Source: DASXMR01 sp036495525 (GTDB taxonomy: Bacteria > Actinomycetota > Actinomycetes > Streptosporangiales > Streptosporangiaceae). Taken from it: a stretch of 64,000 nt of DNA. Below, one piece after another: positions 52,039-60,857 of the stretch (positions are counted from its first letter, which is position 1; each line of letters starts with the position of its first letter). Both the position numbers and the translations under genes were made by a program. The stretch is taken from contig DASXMR010000045.1 in the NCBI GenBank assembly GCA_036495525.1, positions 34,211 through 98,210 of the forward strand, read 5' to 3'. Below the pieces are notes generated by a model. It had not been told where the DNA came from and made no database searches. It saw nothing but the letters and a program-made list of their open reading frames with translations.

Positions 52039-53523
52039 TCAGCTGCCGGCCGCCGCGGAAACCGACCGGACTGGTGCCGACCCCTGCGAGTGCGCGGGGT
52101 TCCAGCGGTTAACGATCAGCCCCGCCAGCGCGGCGAGCAGCGCGGCAAGCGCGCAGATCGCGAAGAGCACGCGGTACGCGCCGAGTGAGGGGACCACGAT
52201 CCCGCCCACGGTCATGGTGATGCCTGCGAGGATGGTGCCGCCGAGAGCGCTGGCGAAGGTGCTGCCGAGAGCGCGGGCCAGGGAGTTGATCCCGTTCGCC
52301 GCTGCCAGGTCGTGGGCGGGCGTATGGGAGTTGATCAGCGTCGGCAGGGCCGCGTACCCGATTCCGGTGCCCATTCCGACCAGCGATGTTCCGATGATGA
52401 TCTCCCAGAGCGATCCGACGGCGAAGATCCGCTCCAGGAGGCCTGCCCAGATGAGCGCGCCGCCCGCGGCGAGCACCCTTCCGGCGCCCCAGGCTCTGCT
52501 CAGCCTCGGCACCGAGGGCGCCAGGACGAGCATCAGGACGCCGCTCGGAAGCAGGCACATCCCGGCCACGAAGACCGAGGAGCCGAAGCCGTACCCGGTG
52601 GCCTTCGGTTCCTGTACGTAGTTGGAGGTGCCGACGAAGCTGGCGAACAGGGCGAAGCCGATGAAGAGCCCGGCGACGTTAGTGATGGCCACCGGCGGGT
52701 TGGCGAGGGCACGCAGGTTGACCAGGGGGTTGGGCGAGTGGTTTTCGGCGACGCGCAGCAGGGCGAGCAGCACGATGGCGGCGGCAAAGAAGATCAGCGT
52801 CGAAGGCGCCGTCCATCCCCACACGCTGCCTTCCGAGAGGGGCAGGATCAGGCAGATCAGCCCGCCGCTCAGCAGTACGGCACCCGGCAGGTCGACTGTG
52901 CCGTCGCGACTGTGCCCAGGTTCCGGGACGAGCGCGCGGATGAGCACGACGCTGACCAGCGCGCCGGCGGCCCCGATCCAGAACAGGACGCGGAAGCTGG
53001 CGTTGTCCGCGATCAGGCCGGCCAGCGGCAGCCCGAGAGCTGCGCCCACGCCGAGCATGGCCGAGATCAGCGCTACCGCCGAGCCTTTGCGCGATTGCGG
53101 AAGCGTGGCGGCGAGCAGGCTGATGCCCAGCGGGATCGCGGCTGAGGAAACGCCGGACAGCGCCCGCCCGGCGATCATCACCCCGACGTTCGATGTCAGC
53201 GCGTCGATGACCGACCCCGCCGCGAGCGCGCCCAGGCTGATCATCAGCATCCGCCGGCGCCCGAACATGTCGGCCAGGCGGCCGAGTATCGGCACCGACA
53301 CCGCGGCGGCCAGCAAAGTCGAGGTGAGCAGCCACAGCGAGGCCGTGGCCGAGGCGTGGATGGTTCGCGAGATCTCCGGCAGGACCGGGACGATGAGGGT
53401 CTGCGCGAGCGCCGCCATCAGCGCCCCCAGCCCGGTCGCGATGATCTCGACCGTGGCCCGCAGCCCGCCCTCGTCGGCGACGCCCGGGCCGCTCCCGATG
53501 GCTCGGTCCGAGCCCTGCGACAC
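52039..53523 (-). CDS. MFS transporter, DHA2 family (14 TMS), probable product exporter
   Basis: A 494-residue drug/H+ antiporter. Motif A is GRLADMFGRRRMLMISLG, and motif C-like ALSGVSSAAIPLGISLLAATLP is present; hydrophobic segments cover the protein to residue about 475. GTG 53523 has AGGAGG 7 nt upstream. A full promoter with a palindrome sits upstream, and a tetR gene is divergent, the classic arrangement for a self-resistance exporter. The placement at the right end of the NRPS locus suggests it exports the peptide, but a separate multidrug role is possible. Confidence 0.91.
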   Translation of the reverse strand: MSQGSDRAIGSGPGVADEGGLRATVEIIATGLGALMAALAQTLIVPVLPEISRTIHASATASLWLLTSTLLAAAVSVPILGRLADMFGRRRMLMISLGALAAGSVIDALTSNVGVMIAGRALSGVSSAAIPLGISLLAATLPQSRKGSAVALISAMLGVGAALGLPLAGLIADNASFRVLFWIGAAGALVSVVLIRALVPEPGHSRDGTVDLPGAVLLSGGLICLILPLSEGSVWGWTAPSTLIFFAAAIVLLALLRVAENHSPNPLVNLRALANPPVAITNVAGLFIGFALFASFVGTSNYVQEPKATGYGFGSSVFVAGMCLLPSGVLMLVLAPSVPRLSRAWGAGRVLAAGGALIWAGLLERIFAVGSLWEIIIGTSLVGMGTGIGYAALPTLINSHTPAHDLAAANGINSLARALGSTFASALGGTILAGITMTVGGIVVPSLGAYRVLFAICALAALLAALAGLIVNRWNPAHSQGSAPVRSVSAAAGS

Positions 53524-53537
53524 TTCGCCTCCTATGC

Positions 53538-53584
53538 AAACGCTCGTTTACATGTACCGTAGAGAGGCAGGTGAGATTAGTCAA
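53538..53584 (-). promoter_or_regulatory. MFS promoter with TetR operator
   Basis: On the minus strand: -35 TTGACT (53584-53579), a 17-bp spacer, and -10 TACGGT (53561-53556). Six nt downstream lies the palindrome AAACG-CT-CGTTT (53538-53549), placed over the transcription start, where TetR binding would block initiation. The same palindrome is 46 nt upstream of the tetR start. Confidence 0.68.
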
Positions 53585-53595
53585 CGAAGGTTTGC

Positions 53596-54219
53596 ATGCC
53601 GCACCGTGACGGGGAGACAGAGCGACCGGCTGTGCGGTCCCCCAGGGCACGGGACGCGGACGCCACCCGCGCGGACCTGCTGCGGGCAGCCAGGCGGCGG
53701 TTCGCCACCATGGGATACGAGCGGACGACGAGCCGTGATATCGCCTCGGACGCAGGAGCCAATGTCTCGCTCCTGTACCGGTATTTCGGCTCGAAAGAAG
53801 AACTGTTCGAGGTAGTCCTGAAGGAGTCCGCCGACCTGCTCGAGGACCTGCGTGGCAGCTCGCTAGCGGACCTGATCGATCACTTCGTCACCGGACTGGA
53901 GCCCGGCGCCTTCCGCGAGTACGGCCATGAGCACCCGCTGACGATGCTGCTGCGCGACCTCGGCGACGACGAGCGAGCCAGGCAGCTGCGCGAGCACACC
54001 CTCGGCACGTTCATCTCCTACACAGCCGAGCTGATGGCCGAGCGGAGCGAACCGGCGAATGCCCGGATCCGGGCGGGCCTGCTCCTGTCGGCCCTGGTGG
54101 GCGTCGTCACGCTGCGCGCCGCTATCCCTGACGATCCGTTCGGTCGGGCCGGCCCCGCGGACCTCAGTACAGAGCTGCACTGGATCGCCGGCGTCCTGGC
54201 CGCAGGTGATGTGCCCTGA
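53596..54219 (+). CDS. TetR family regulator of the adjacent MFS exporter
   Basis: A 207-residue TetR protein. The HTH is at residues about 25-75 (DLLRAARRRFATMGYERTTSRDIASDAGANVSLLYRYFGSKEELFEVVL), with a helical C-terminal ligand domain containing LLSALVGVVTLRAAI. It is divergent from the MFS gene and shares a 72-bp intergenic region with a 12-bp palindrome. Expected role: repressor released by the exported compound. Confidence 0.9.
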   Translation: MPHRDGETERPAVRSPRARDADATRADLLRAARRRFATMGYERTTSRDIASDAGANVSLLYRYFGSKEELFEVVLKESADLLEDLRGSSLADLIDHFVTGLEPGAFREYGHEHPLTMLLRDLGDDERARQLREHTLGTFISYTAELMAERSEPANARIRAGLLLSALVGVVTLRAAIPDDPFGRAGPADLSTELHWIAGVLAAGDVP

Positions 54220-54289
54220 GTCCCCAGCAGGCGCGGCACTGGCAGCGGACACCCGTCAGGTTTCGCCGGCCGCGCGGCGCCGGGATTGC

Positions 54290-54700
54290 TCAGGTGACGG
54301 CCTGGCCGATGGCCAGCAGGTTTCCCTCGCTGTCCCTGAACCAGGCAGCCCTCTCCCCGGTACCTCCCTTGCTGGGATAGTTCCCTTCGACCTCGGCAAC
54401 GCCGTTGACCGTCGTCAGGTCTGGCGTGCTGTACTCCTCGAAGATCACGCCACGGGCGCCAAGTTCCGCGATCGCTTCCTCGAGGTCGTCGACCTGCCAC
54501 GCCATCTGAGTGTGATCTCTGACAGCTGCACCGCCGGATTCGAAGAGCGCGAACTCGCCGGTACCACAACGGTAACGAAGCCCGCCTGGCCGTTCCTCGA
54601 CGGGTTCGAGACCCAGCTTCTCGGCATAGAACGCCCTGGCCCGGCTGAGATCTTGGGCCGGGATCCTTGACGCGACGTTGCTTTCGGCGAGCACGGTCAC
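54290..54700 (-). CDS. VOC family protein
   Basis: A 136-residue glyoxalase/bleomycin-resistance fold: SRIPAQDLSRARAFYAEKLGLEPVEE, GTGEFALFESGGAAVRDHTQMAWQVDDLEEAIAELGARGVIFEEY, and AAWFRDSEGNLLAIGQ. Metal ligands are not all conserved (Gln where Glu is expected at the end), so a binding rather than catalytic role is possible. Next gene on the same strand is osmC-like, 62 nt upstream, which may make a stress-related pair. Confidence 0.85.
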   Translation of the reverse strand: MTVLAESNVASRIPAQDLSRARAFYAEKLGLEPVEERPGGLRYRCGTGEFALFESGGAAVRDHTQMAWQVDDLEEAIAELGARGVIFEEYSTPDLTTVNGVAEVEGNYPSKGGTGERAAWFRDSEGNLLAIGQAVT

Positions 54701-54761
54701 CTCTAGCCTCCCATTCGAAGCAGTGTTGCCATCGCCCAGCAGGGCCGCTGCCGGCCCTGGT

Positions 54762-55214
54762 TCACGATTCGAGTGCGGCGGACAGGTTCATGTGCGCTAC
54801 TCCGCCAAGGGCACGGGAGATGATGCAGCCTGCCTTGGCCTGCTTCGCGAGCTCCTGGAACTCTTGGTCGCCAAGTCCGGGCACGTCAGCCTTGGCGGTC
54901 AGGTCGATCTGCCGGATGGCTGGCGCGTTATCGACGATACGCAGGTGGACATGAGCGGTCGTGCGGATGGCGGCGGGCGGGTGCCCGGCGCTGCTGAGTT
55001 CGAGGCTGAGTGCCATCGAGAAGCAGGCGGCGTGCGCGGTGGCGAGAAGCTCCTCTGGATTGGTTCCCTTGCCCGCCTCGAATCCCGGCAAGACACCCGC
55101 GAAGCGGGACCGGCCCGAGTAGGAGCTGGTCCATGCGCCTTCGCCGACCGTCAGCTCGCCAGAGCCGGTCGTCAGATCGCCTGTCCACGTGGCGCTGCCA
55201 TTGCGGGTTGGCAT
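54762..55214 (-). CDS. OsmC/Ohr family peroxiredoxin
   Basis: A 150-residue thiol peroxidase that reduces organic hydroperoxides. N-terminal MPTRNGSATWTGDLTTGSGELT; the two redox cysteines are in LLATAHAACFSMALS and AKAGCIISRALGGVAHMNL. Length and motif order match OsmC (YhfA/OsmC subgroup). The ATG follows a GAGAGA-type RBS. It is in an accessory zone with other peroxidases and VOC proteins. Confidence 0.9.
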   Translation of the reverse strand: MPTRNGSATWTGDLTTGSGELTVGEGAWTSSYSGRSRFAGVLPGFEAGKGTNPEELLATAHAACFSMALSLELSSAGHPPAAIRTTAHVHLRIVDNAPAIRQIDLTAKADVPGLGDQEFQELAKQAKAGCIISRALGGVAHMNLSAALES

Positions 55215-55494
55215 GGATTGTCTCGCTCTCTTCTGGCTGGAGTGTGCCGGGCTATCGGTTCGCTGTTAACGCGAGGGCTGTCCATTCACATCGCCCCCGG
55301 CCAGGGGCAGGAGCATCAGCGATGGCCATGCCGATAGTTTTCCTTCCTGCCCTCTGACCTGGGCAGATGCAAATATCACCAGAAGACAGTGGCAATTGTC
55401 ATCATCGTCTGCCGGATCGCAGGGGTGATCTTGCCTCGCGCCGCGCCGTGAGGCGCCGGAACGGCGGATCGGCGAGCTCGCCGGCGGCCCGTGC

Positions 55495-55989
55495 TCAGGA
55501 ACGGGCCGCGCGCCACTCGGCACTGTCGAGGATGTGGTTGTCGAAGCGATCCTGGGCCGCGAGCAGGTCGTCGAGCGTCGCCTGGCCCTGCGCGAACCGG
55601 GCGAGCAGGCGGAAGTACTCGAACCTCTCGACGCCCGGCGTGATCACGATGAGCAGATCGGCGCTTGCCGCGGGCGGCGCGGCGAATGCGTGCGCCATGG
55701 CGGGCGGGACGACGGCGAGATCGCCCGCCTGCAGGGTCAGCACCTCGGTGCCGGCCAGGAGCTGCGCGCTGCCGTCCAGGATGAAAAACAGCTCGCTTGA
55801 GTTCTTGTGCAGGTGGGGTGCAGCCCCGTCCGCGCCGCGCCCGAGCGTGACCCGCTGAGTGCTGAGCGCGCCGCTGGTGGCACTTGCGTCGGCTAGCAGC
55901 CGCACGGCGACCGGATAGCCCTCGGCGCCGAGGAACTCGGCCTCATCGGAGCGGACGACGACGGGAGAGCCGCCGGTCGAGAAGGTCAT
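55495..55989 (-). CDS. Cupin domain protein
   Basis: A 164-residue single-domain cupin. ATG 55989 has GGAGG 8 nt upstream. Cupin motif 1 is PHLHKNSSELFFILDGSAQLLAG and motif 2 is AGDLAVVPPAMAHAFAA. The C-terminal tail is helical (ERFEYFRLLARFAQGQATLDDLLAAQDRFDNHI), as in the actinobacterial subgroup related to quercetin dioxygenase-like cupins. The metal-binding His and Glu are kept. Substrate unknown. Confidence 0.87.
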   Translation of the reverse strand: MTFSTGGSPVVVRSDEAEFLGAEGYPVAVRLLADASATSGALSTQRVTLGRGADGAAPHLHKNSSELFFILDGSAQLLAGTEVLTLQAGDLAVVPPAMAHAFAAPPAASADLLIVITPGVERFEYFRLLARFAQGQATLDDLLAAQDRFDNHILDSAEWRAARS

Positions 55990-56039
55990 GGGGTCCAGCC
56001 TCCTGGTCCGAGCTGGTTGATTTGAGTTCCGTAAACCAT

Positions 56040-56588
56040 TTACGGAGCGAGTGCGTAGTTCAGGTAGATGACGCCGTTGTCGTAGGCCTGTGTATCGGCG
56101 AGCACCCACTTACTCGCTCCCGTGTCAGAACCGAACAGCCTCGGGCCGCCCGCCCTCGTAGTCGGGTAGACGAATAGATGAAGCTCGTCGACCAGGTCAT
56201 CGCCCAGCAGTGCGCGAACGAGGGTTCCGCTGCCGCTGACGTAGATCCCGCCGTCCACCTGCGCCTTGAGCTTCCTGATGGCGGCGGGTTCGTACGGGCC
56301 GACGATCTCGGAATTGCGCCAGGTGGCCTCGGTGAGTGTCGAGGAGACCACGTACTTCGTCGTGTCGTTCATGAACGGCGCGCCGGGATCGTCCTCCGCG
56401 GTACGAACCGACCAGGCAGGCTCAAACATCTGGTAGGTCACCCGTCCGAGCAAGATCGCCTGGCAGTCGCCCATGGCCTTGCCGATGGCCGCGCCCATCT
56501 TCGGGTCGAAACCGAAGTCGAATGTCCACCGCGGCTCGTCGATGACACCGTCCATGGTGGTGAACTCATGCACCTTGATCTTTCCCAT
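56040..56588 (-). CDS. Dihydrofolate reductase-like (RibD C-terminal) protein
   Basis: A 182-residue reductase-fold protein. From ATG 56588 (GGGAG 7 nt upstream) it reads MGKIKVHEFTTMDGVIDEPRW, then AILLGRVTYQMFEPAW, YVVSSTLTEATWRNSEIV and GIYVSGSGTLVRALLGDDLVDELHLFVYPTTRAGGPRLF, the pattern of the widespread YyaP/YwjB-type subgroup. NADPH binding is expected; the natural substrate is unknown. It is divergent from a TetR gene 255 bp away. Confidence 0.88.
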   Translation of the reverse strand: MGKIKVHEFTTMDGVIDEPRWTFDFGFDPKMGAAIGKAMGDCQAILLGRVTYQMFEPAWSVRTAEDDPGAPFMNDTTKYVVSSTLTEATWRNSEIVGPYEPAAIRKLKAQVDGGIYVSGSGTLVRALLGDDLVDELHLFVYPTTRAGGPRLFGSDTGASKWVLADTQAYDNGVIYLNYALAP

Positions 56589-56843
56589 GCGTTTCTCCCA
56601 TCTGCTCGTAACCGCGAGGTCGATGACTTCGCATACGTGGGGCATCGCATCTTGCCGCCGCGCCGCCTTGCCGCCTTGCCGCCGCGCCGCCGAACTGGCG
56701 GGCAGCGATGTCGGTCACGGATGAAACGCCGTCCGCGGAGGAACTCGGCGTCGTCATCCCAGGGCTGCGGCGAAGCTTGAACGACGATCTGAGTACAATG
56801 TATACAGATCCTGCAGTCAGCACAACCGTTCAGAGGTCACCGC

Positions 56844-57536
56844 ATGAGCACGACCCGCAAGCCAGGACCGCAGCCGCGCTATACGCGCGACCAGGTGGCC
56901 GAGCGAGCGCTGGCGCTCATGGACGCACACGGACCCGGTCGCCTGACCATGCGCCAGCTGGCCGCTGACCTGGGCATGAGCGCGATGGCGCTGTACCGCT
57001 ACTTCCCGCACAGGGAGGCGCTCATCGATGCCGCCATCGAGGTCGCCTCGCCCGAGGTGACGCTCCCCGAACCCGGAGCCGCGCCGTGGAAACAGCAGCT
57101 CGCTGATCTGGCGCGCCAGCTCTACCAGGCGGGGGTCCGGCACCCCACCATTGCCCTGGAACGATTCAGCCGCCCGCTGCAGAGCCCAAGCGCGATGAAG
57201 GTGACCGACCTGGCCATCGCGCTGCTGCTCGAAGCTGGCCTTGCCGAGCGCGACGCCGTGGCCGCGTTCAAGTCGCTGCTCATCCATGTCTTCGGCGCCG
57301 CCGTGATCACTGCCAGCGAGTCCGGCAGGGCTGTCCGGCGCTCCGCATCACACGTGCACCAGGCAGTACCGGCCGACCTGTTTCCGGCCATGGCCCTGGT
57401 CGCCGCCGAGCTCGACGCCGCTCTCGGCAGCGACAGCGCGTTCGAGCTCGGCCTGATCATGCTCCTCGACGGCGTCGAACGGCACGCTGCCACCACCACT
57501 GCACATCGGTCAGATCTGCCCGCACCGCAGGCCTGA
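56844..57536 (+). CDS. TetR family regulator (TetR_C_1-like)
   Basis: A 230-residue regulator. The HTH is RDQVAERALALMDAHGPGRLTMRQLAADLGMSAMALYRYFPHREALIDAAIE (residues about 15-65), and the C-terminal half has the TetR-class helices LARQLYQAGVRHPTIALERF and LLEAGLAERDAVAAFKSLL. The upstream region contains TGTATACA (a palindrome and possible -10) at about 56798-56805. It is divergent from the RibD-like gene, a plausible target. Confidence 0.88.
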   Translation: MSTTRKPGPQPRYTRDQVAERALALMDAHGPGRLTMRQLAADLGMSAMALYRYFPHREALIDAAIEVASPEVTLPEPGAAPWKQQLADLARQLYQAGVRHPTIALERFSRPLQSPSAMKVTDLAIALLLEAGLAERDAVAAFKSLLIHVFGAAVITASESGRAVRRSASHVHQAVPADLFPAMALVAAELDAALGSDSAFELGLIMLLDGVERHAATTTAHRSDLPAPQA

Positions 57537-57781
57537 GTCCCCGCACCGCTACCGGCACGTCAGCGGAACGCGGGGATGCGAGCACGCCAGCGCCGGGTGC
57601 TTCGTCGGCAACCGCAGCGCGCCGGCCGCGGACGGCCGGCTGCAGGAGGCGCCGCAGCCGGGTCCGGTCTCACGAGAAGGTGACTTTGCTGAGCCTCAGT
57701 AAGAGGCTGCCGCGCCGCGCCACTAATCCAGGTGGGTCCGCGGATCACCGCGGATCAACATTCCCTCTAAGGAGCACGGAC

Positions 57782-58933
57782 ATGCGCAAGCGCACATGCC
57801 TGGCGGCCTTTGGCGGCATGCTGGCAGCCACCATCGGCTTGCTCGGCACGGCGGCCTCGGCCAGCGCGAGCACGGCCTCCCCGGTGGTGGGTTACACCTA
57901 CATCGACGGCAACACCGCCACGGCCAACACCATCGACGCGTTCGCCCGGCACGCCGACGGCTCGGTCACCTCGCTCGCGGGCGCCCCGTTCGCCGCCGGC
58001 GGTGCCGGCACCGGCGCGCAGTTGGCGTCGCAGGGCGCCATCCAGGCCACTCGCGACGGCCGGTACCTGCTGGCCGTCGACGCCGGCAGCAACCAGATCT
58101 CGGTCCTGCGCGTCACTCGAGGCGGCGTGCCGGTGCCGGTCGGCCACCCGGTGCCCTCGGGCGGGAACCAGCCGGTCAGCCTCGCGGTCTCCGCGACCGG
58201 CCTGGTCTACGTGGCCAACTCCGGCGCGGGCGGCAGCAACTACACCGGCTTCCGGCTGAGCCCCGACGGCAGGCTGACGCCCATCCAGGGCTCGACGTTC
58301 GCCGTCCCCGACGGCTCGGGCCTCGGGGACGTGTTCTTCAACGCGCTCGGCAACCACCTGATCGGCACCCGCACGGGCACGTCGCTGATCGACAGCTTCG
58401 TGGTGCTGCCCGGCGGCCGCCTGTTCGCCGCGCACGGCTCGCCGTTCACCGGGCAGGGCCTCGGCCAGCTCGGGGCCGAGTTCTCGCCCGCCCGCCAGAA
58501 CCAGCTGTTCGTCAGCAACGCCCACAACGGCACCGGCCTCGGCACGGTCTCCGCCTACAGCGACAGCCTGCTGGGCCGGCTCACCCCGGTCGGCGCCTCG
58601 CCCTACGCGGACGGCCAGACCGCGCCGTGCTGGGTGGAGATTAGCGGCAATGGCCGGTACCTGTTCACCGTCAACACCGGGTCGGCCAACATCTCGAGCT
58701 ACGCCATCAACCCCGATGGCTCGCTGACCCTGATCGGCAGCACGCCCATCACCGGCGGCGGCGCTGACATCGACGCCCGGCTGTCGCCGGACGGCAAGAC
58801 CTTGTCGGTCGACGGCAGCGGCGCGCACATTCTGTCGGTGTTCGCCGTTAACGGCGGCCACCTGACCGAGGAGCCCAGCTCGCCGACCCCGCTGCCTGCT
58901 GGCGGCGCGCCGTCCGGGATCGTGAATATCTAG
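57782..58933 (+). CDS. Secreted beta-propeller protein (lactonase/YncE-like)
   Basis: A 383-residue exported protein. ATG 57782 has AAGGAG 8 nt upstream and begins a Sec signal peptide (MRKRTCLAAFGGMLAATIG then LLGTAASASAS). The mature protein consists of repeated blades with the pattern ...SLAVSATGLVYVANSGAG..., ...ISGNGRYLFTVNTGSANISSYAINPDGSLTLIGST..., ...LSPDGKTLSVDGSGAHILSVFAVNGG. This resembles the 6-phosphogluconolactonase/Lactonase_7 propeller, but secretion argues against a pentose-phosphate role. Probably a surface or binding protein. Confidence 0.83.
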   Translation: MRKRTCLAAFGGMLAATIGLLGTAASASASTASPVVGYTYIDGNTATANTIDAFARHADGSVTSLAGAPFAAGGAGTGAQLASQGAIQATRDGRYLLAVDAGSNQISVLRVTRGGVPVPVGHPVPSGGNQPVSLAVSATGLVYVANSGAGGSNYTGFRLSPDGRLTPIQGSTFAVPDGSGLGDVFFNALGNHLIGTRTGTSLIDSFVVLPGGRLFAAHGSPFTGQGLGQLGAEFSPARQNQLFVSNAHNGTGLGTVSAYSDSLLGRLTPVGASPYADGQTAPCWVEISGNGRYLFTVNTGSANISSYAINPDGSLTLIGSTPITGGGADIDARLSPDGKTLSVDGSGAHILSVFAVNGGHLTEEPSSPTPLPAGGAPSGIVNI

Positions 58934-58964
58934 GCGCGATCCCTGGCGAAACGACGATGCCCCT

Positions 58965-58986
58965 GGCCCGTCTCGCCCGGCGGGCC
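58965..58986 (+). terminator. Possible terminator after the beta-propeller gene
   Basis: GGCCCG / CGGGCC arms (58965-58970, 58981-58986), with further G/C pairing possible outside, 31 nt after the stop. There is no T-run. Tentative. Confidence 0.4.
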
Positions 58987-59072
58987 GGGGGCCAGTCAGC
59001 TTCCCCCCGCGGACCCCCACGTTAAGTGCGCAGACCACCGCGCTAGGTAACACATATTCAGGGGGATCTGCC

Positions 59073-59861
59073 ATGGACAGTCGCGGCGCAGTACCCGCGA
59101 TATGCGCCGCCGGGCCTGCGCCGACGAGTCCACGCGAACCCTCGGGCGGCACACGGCCGGCACCAGTCGTCACCATCATGGCCGCGGGTATGAGTACCGT
59201 GGCAGTCGTGGAACGTGCTGACCCCGCGCAGCGGGAGCTCGACGCGGAGTCGGCGGACTGGCTGCGCCGCCTGTCGGCACGCGGCGGTGTGGGTCGGCAG
59301 GAAGCCGAGGGCGAGCTGCATGCGCGGCTGCTGCGTATCGCGCTCGCCGAGGTGAGCCGGCGGTCTGGCAGCACCCCGGTTACTGGCCCGGAGCTTACCG
59401 ACGTCGCTCATCAGGCCGCCAACGATGCGATGCTCGCGATCCTCGCCAAGCTCGCTGGCTTCCGGGGCGAGAGCCGCTTCATGACCTGGGCGTACCGGTT
59501 CGTCATCCTGGAGGTGTCGGGCAAGCTCGGCCGCCACTACTGGCGTAACCCGCCGGTCACCCTCGGCGCCGGGCAGTGGGAGCGGCTTCCCGATCGGCTC
59601 GCGATCGACCCGGAACAGCACGCCGAGTCGGCGGCCGTGCTCGCTGAGGTGCGCCGCGTCGTCGAGGACGAGCTGACCACGCACCAGCGGCGCATCTTCG
59701 TGGCGATAGTGGTCGACGGGATACCGCTCGACGCGCTTGCCACAAGGCTGGGCCTGCAGCGCAACGCCATCTACAAGGTGATCTTCGACGCGAGGCGTAA
59801 GATCCGCCGGGCGCTGGTCGCTAAGGGCCATCTGGACGATCCAGGCTTGGAGCAACCATGA
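59073..59861 (+). CDS. ECF-type RNA polymerase sigma factor
   Basis: An alternative sigma factor of 262 residues. Region 2 is ELTDVAHQAANDAMLAILAKLAGFRGESRFMTWAYRFVILEVSGKL. Region 4 is LTTHQRRIFVAIVVDGIPLDALATRLGLQRNAIYKVIFDARRKIRRAL. Residues 1-40 are Pro/Ala-rich and may not be translated: ATG 59073 has GGGGGA upstream, but internal ATGs at 59178 and 59190 (MSTVAVVERADP) fit normal length better. The stop overlaps the anti-sigma start by 4 nt, so stoichiometric production is expected. Confidence 0.87.
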   Translation: MDSRGAVPAICAAGPAPTSPREPSGGTRPAPVVTIMAAGMSTVAVVERADPAQRELDAESADWLRRLSARGGVGRQEAEGELHARLLRIALAEVSRRSGSTPVTGPELTDVAHQAANDAMLAILAKLAGFRGESRFMTWAYRFVILEVSGKLGRHYWRNPPVTLGAGQWERLPDRLAIDPEQHAESAAVLAEVRRVVEDELTTHQRRIFVAIVVDGIPLDALATRLGLQRNAIYKVIFDARRKIRRALVAKGHLDDPGLEQP

Positions 59862-60073
59862 GCGAGTTGGAGCGGCTGGACCGGTTCCTGCGAACCGATC
59901 CGCGCGACGTCGGTTGCGAGGAGGCGATGGCCGTCCTGCACATCTACGTCGACCTCACCGTGACGGGCGGCGACGCGGCAGAGCATTACCCGGGAGTCGC
60001 CGCCCACCTGATGGCGTGCGGCCCGTGCAGTGAGGACTTCACTGGGCTGCTCATGGCCGTCTCCAGTGACTAG
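59858..60073 (+). CDS. Small zinc anti-sigma factor-like protein
   Basis: A 71-residue soluble protein with a HxxxCxxC zinc motif (YPGVAAHLMACGPCSEDFTGLL) preceded by conserved Cys/Glu residues (VGCEEAMAVLHIYVDL). This is the ZAS anti-sigma arrangement, without a membrane segment. It is coupled by ATGA to the ECF sigma gene, so it likely holds that sigma inactive until a redox or other signal releases it. Confidence 0.83.
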   Translation: MSELERLDRFLRTDPRDVGCEEAMAVLHIYVDLTVTGGDAAEHYPGVAAHLMACGPCSEDFTGLLMAVSSD

Positions 60074-60770
60074 CCCGGCGGATCATCCGGGTGACCGTGA
60101 GGTACTGGCCTTTGACCTGTACGGGACGCTTGTCGACCCGATCGCGATCTCAAGCGAGCTCGGTCAGGTTCTCGGCGACTCCGACGGCCGTGAAGCGGCA
60201 CGGCTGTGGCGGGTCAAGCAGCTGGAATACTCATTCCGGCTCACCGCGATGGGTCAATACGAGGACTTCCGCTGGGTCACGGCACGCGCGCTCGACTTCG
60301 CGCTCGCCTCACTCGGGGTTAGCCTGCCTGCCGGGCAGTCCCAGCAGCTCATCGAGCTTTATGACCACCCGCGGCCGTTCCCGGACGCCGTGCCGGCTCT
60401 GCGGGCGCTCGCCGGCAGGGGCTATGAGCTCGCGGTGCTTTCCAATGGCAGCCCGGACATGATCAGGAACTGCCTCGACAGCAGCGGTCTCGGAGGATTC
60501 CTGGGCCAGCGGATCAGCGTCGATGAGGTCCGGATGTTCAAACCCTCGCCCGTTGTCTACCGGCACGCTGCCGAGCGGCTGGCCGTCCCGATCGGGCAGA
60601 TCCGGCTCGTCACCTCCAACGCGTTCGACAGCGTGGGCGCGACCGCGGCTGGCATGCGCACGGCCTGGGTGAACCGTTCCGCCGCCCCGTTCGATACCAT
60701 CGGCGCGCAGCCCGACCTGACCGTGGCCGCCCTGGACCGGCTGGCAGCAGCGCTGGCCTCGGCCGGCTAG
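60066..60770 (+). CDS. Haloacid dehalogenase type II-like hydrolase
   Basis: A 234-residue HAD-superfamily protein. The nucleophile motif I is LAFDLYGTLVDP (first Asp the nucleophile), motif II is ELAVLSNGSPDMI, the Lys is in VRMFKPSPVVYRHAAERL, and motif IV is VTSNAFDSVGATAAGMRTAWVNR with the characteristic SNAFD of L-2-haloacid dehalogenases. GTG 60066 overlaps the anti-sigma stop, so it is the third gene of the sigma operon. Its physiological substrate is unknown. Confidence 0.9.
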   Translation: MTSPADHPGDREVLAFDLYGTLVDPIAISSELGQVLGDSDGREAARLWRVKQLEYSFRLTAMGQYEDFRWVTARALDFALASLGVSLPAGQSQQLIELYDHPRPFPDAVPALRALAGRGYELAVLSNGSPDMIRNCLDSSGLGGFLGQRISVDEVRMFKPSPVVYRHAAERLAVPIGQIRLVTSNAFDSVGATAAGMRTAWVNRSAAPFDTIGAQPDLTVAALDRLAAALASAG

Positions 60771-60857
60771 GCAGGAACGCGCGGCGCCCGGCCTGGTCAT
60801 CAAGTCCGCGAGCACGAGTAGCGGAGTCACAGGCGGTCGTTGCGCCGGGCCTGGGCG

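Noticed and set aside
56648..56695. CCGCCTTG/CCGCGCCG tandem repeat near the RibD-like gene
   Set aside because: Imperfect short repeat in GC-rich sequence; no sign of a regulatory or mobile-element role.
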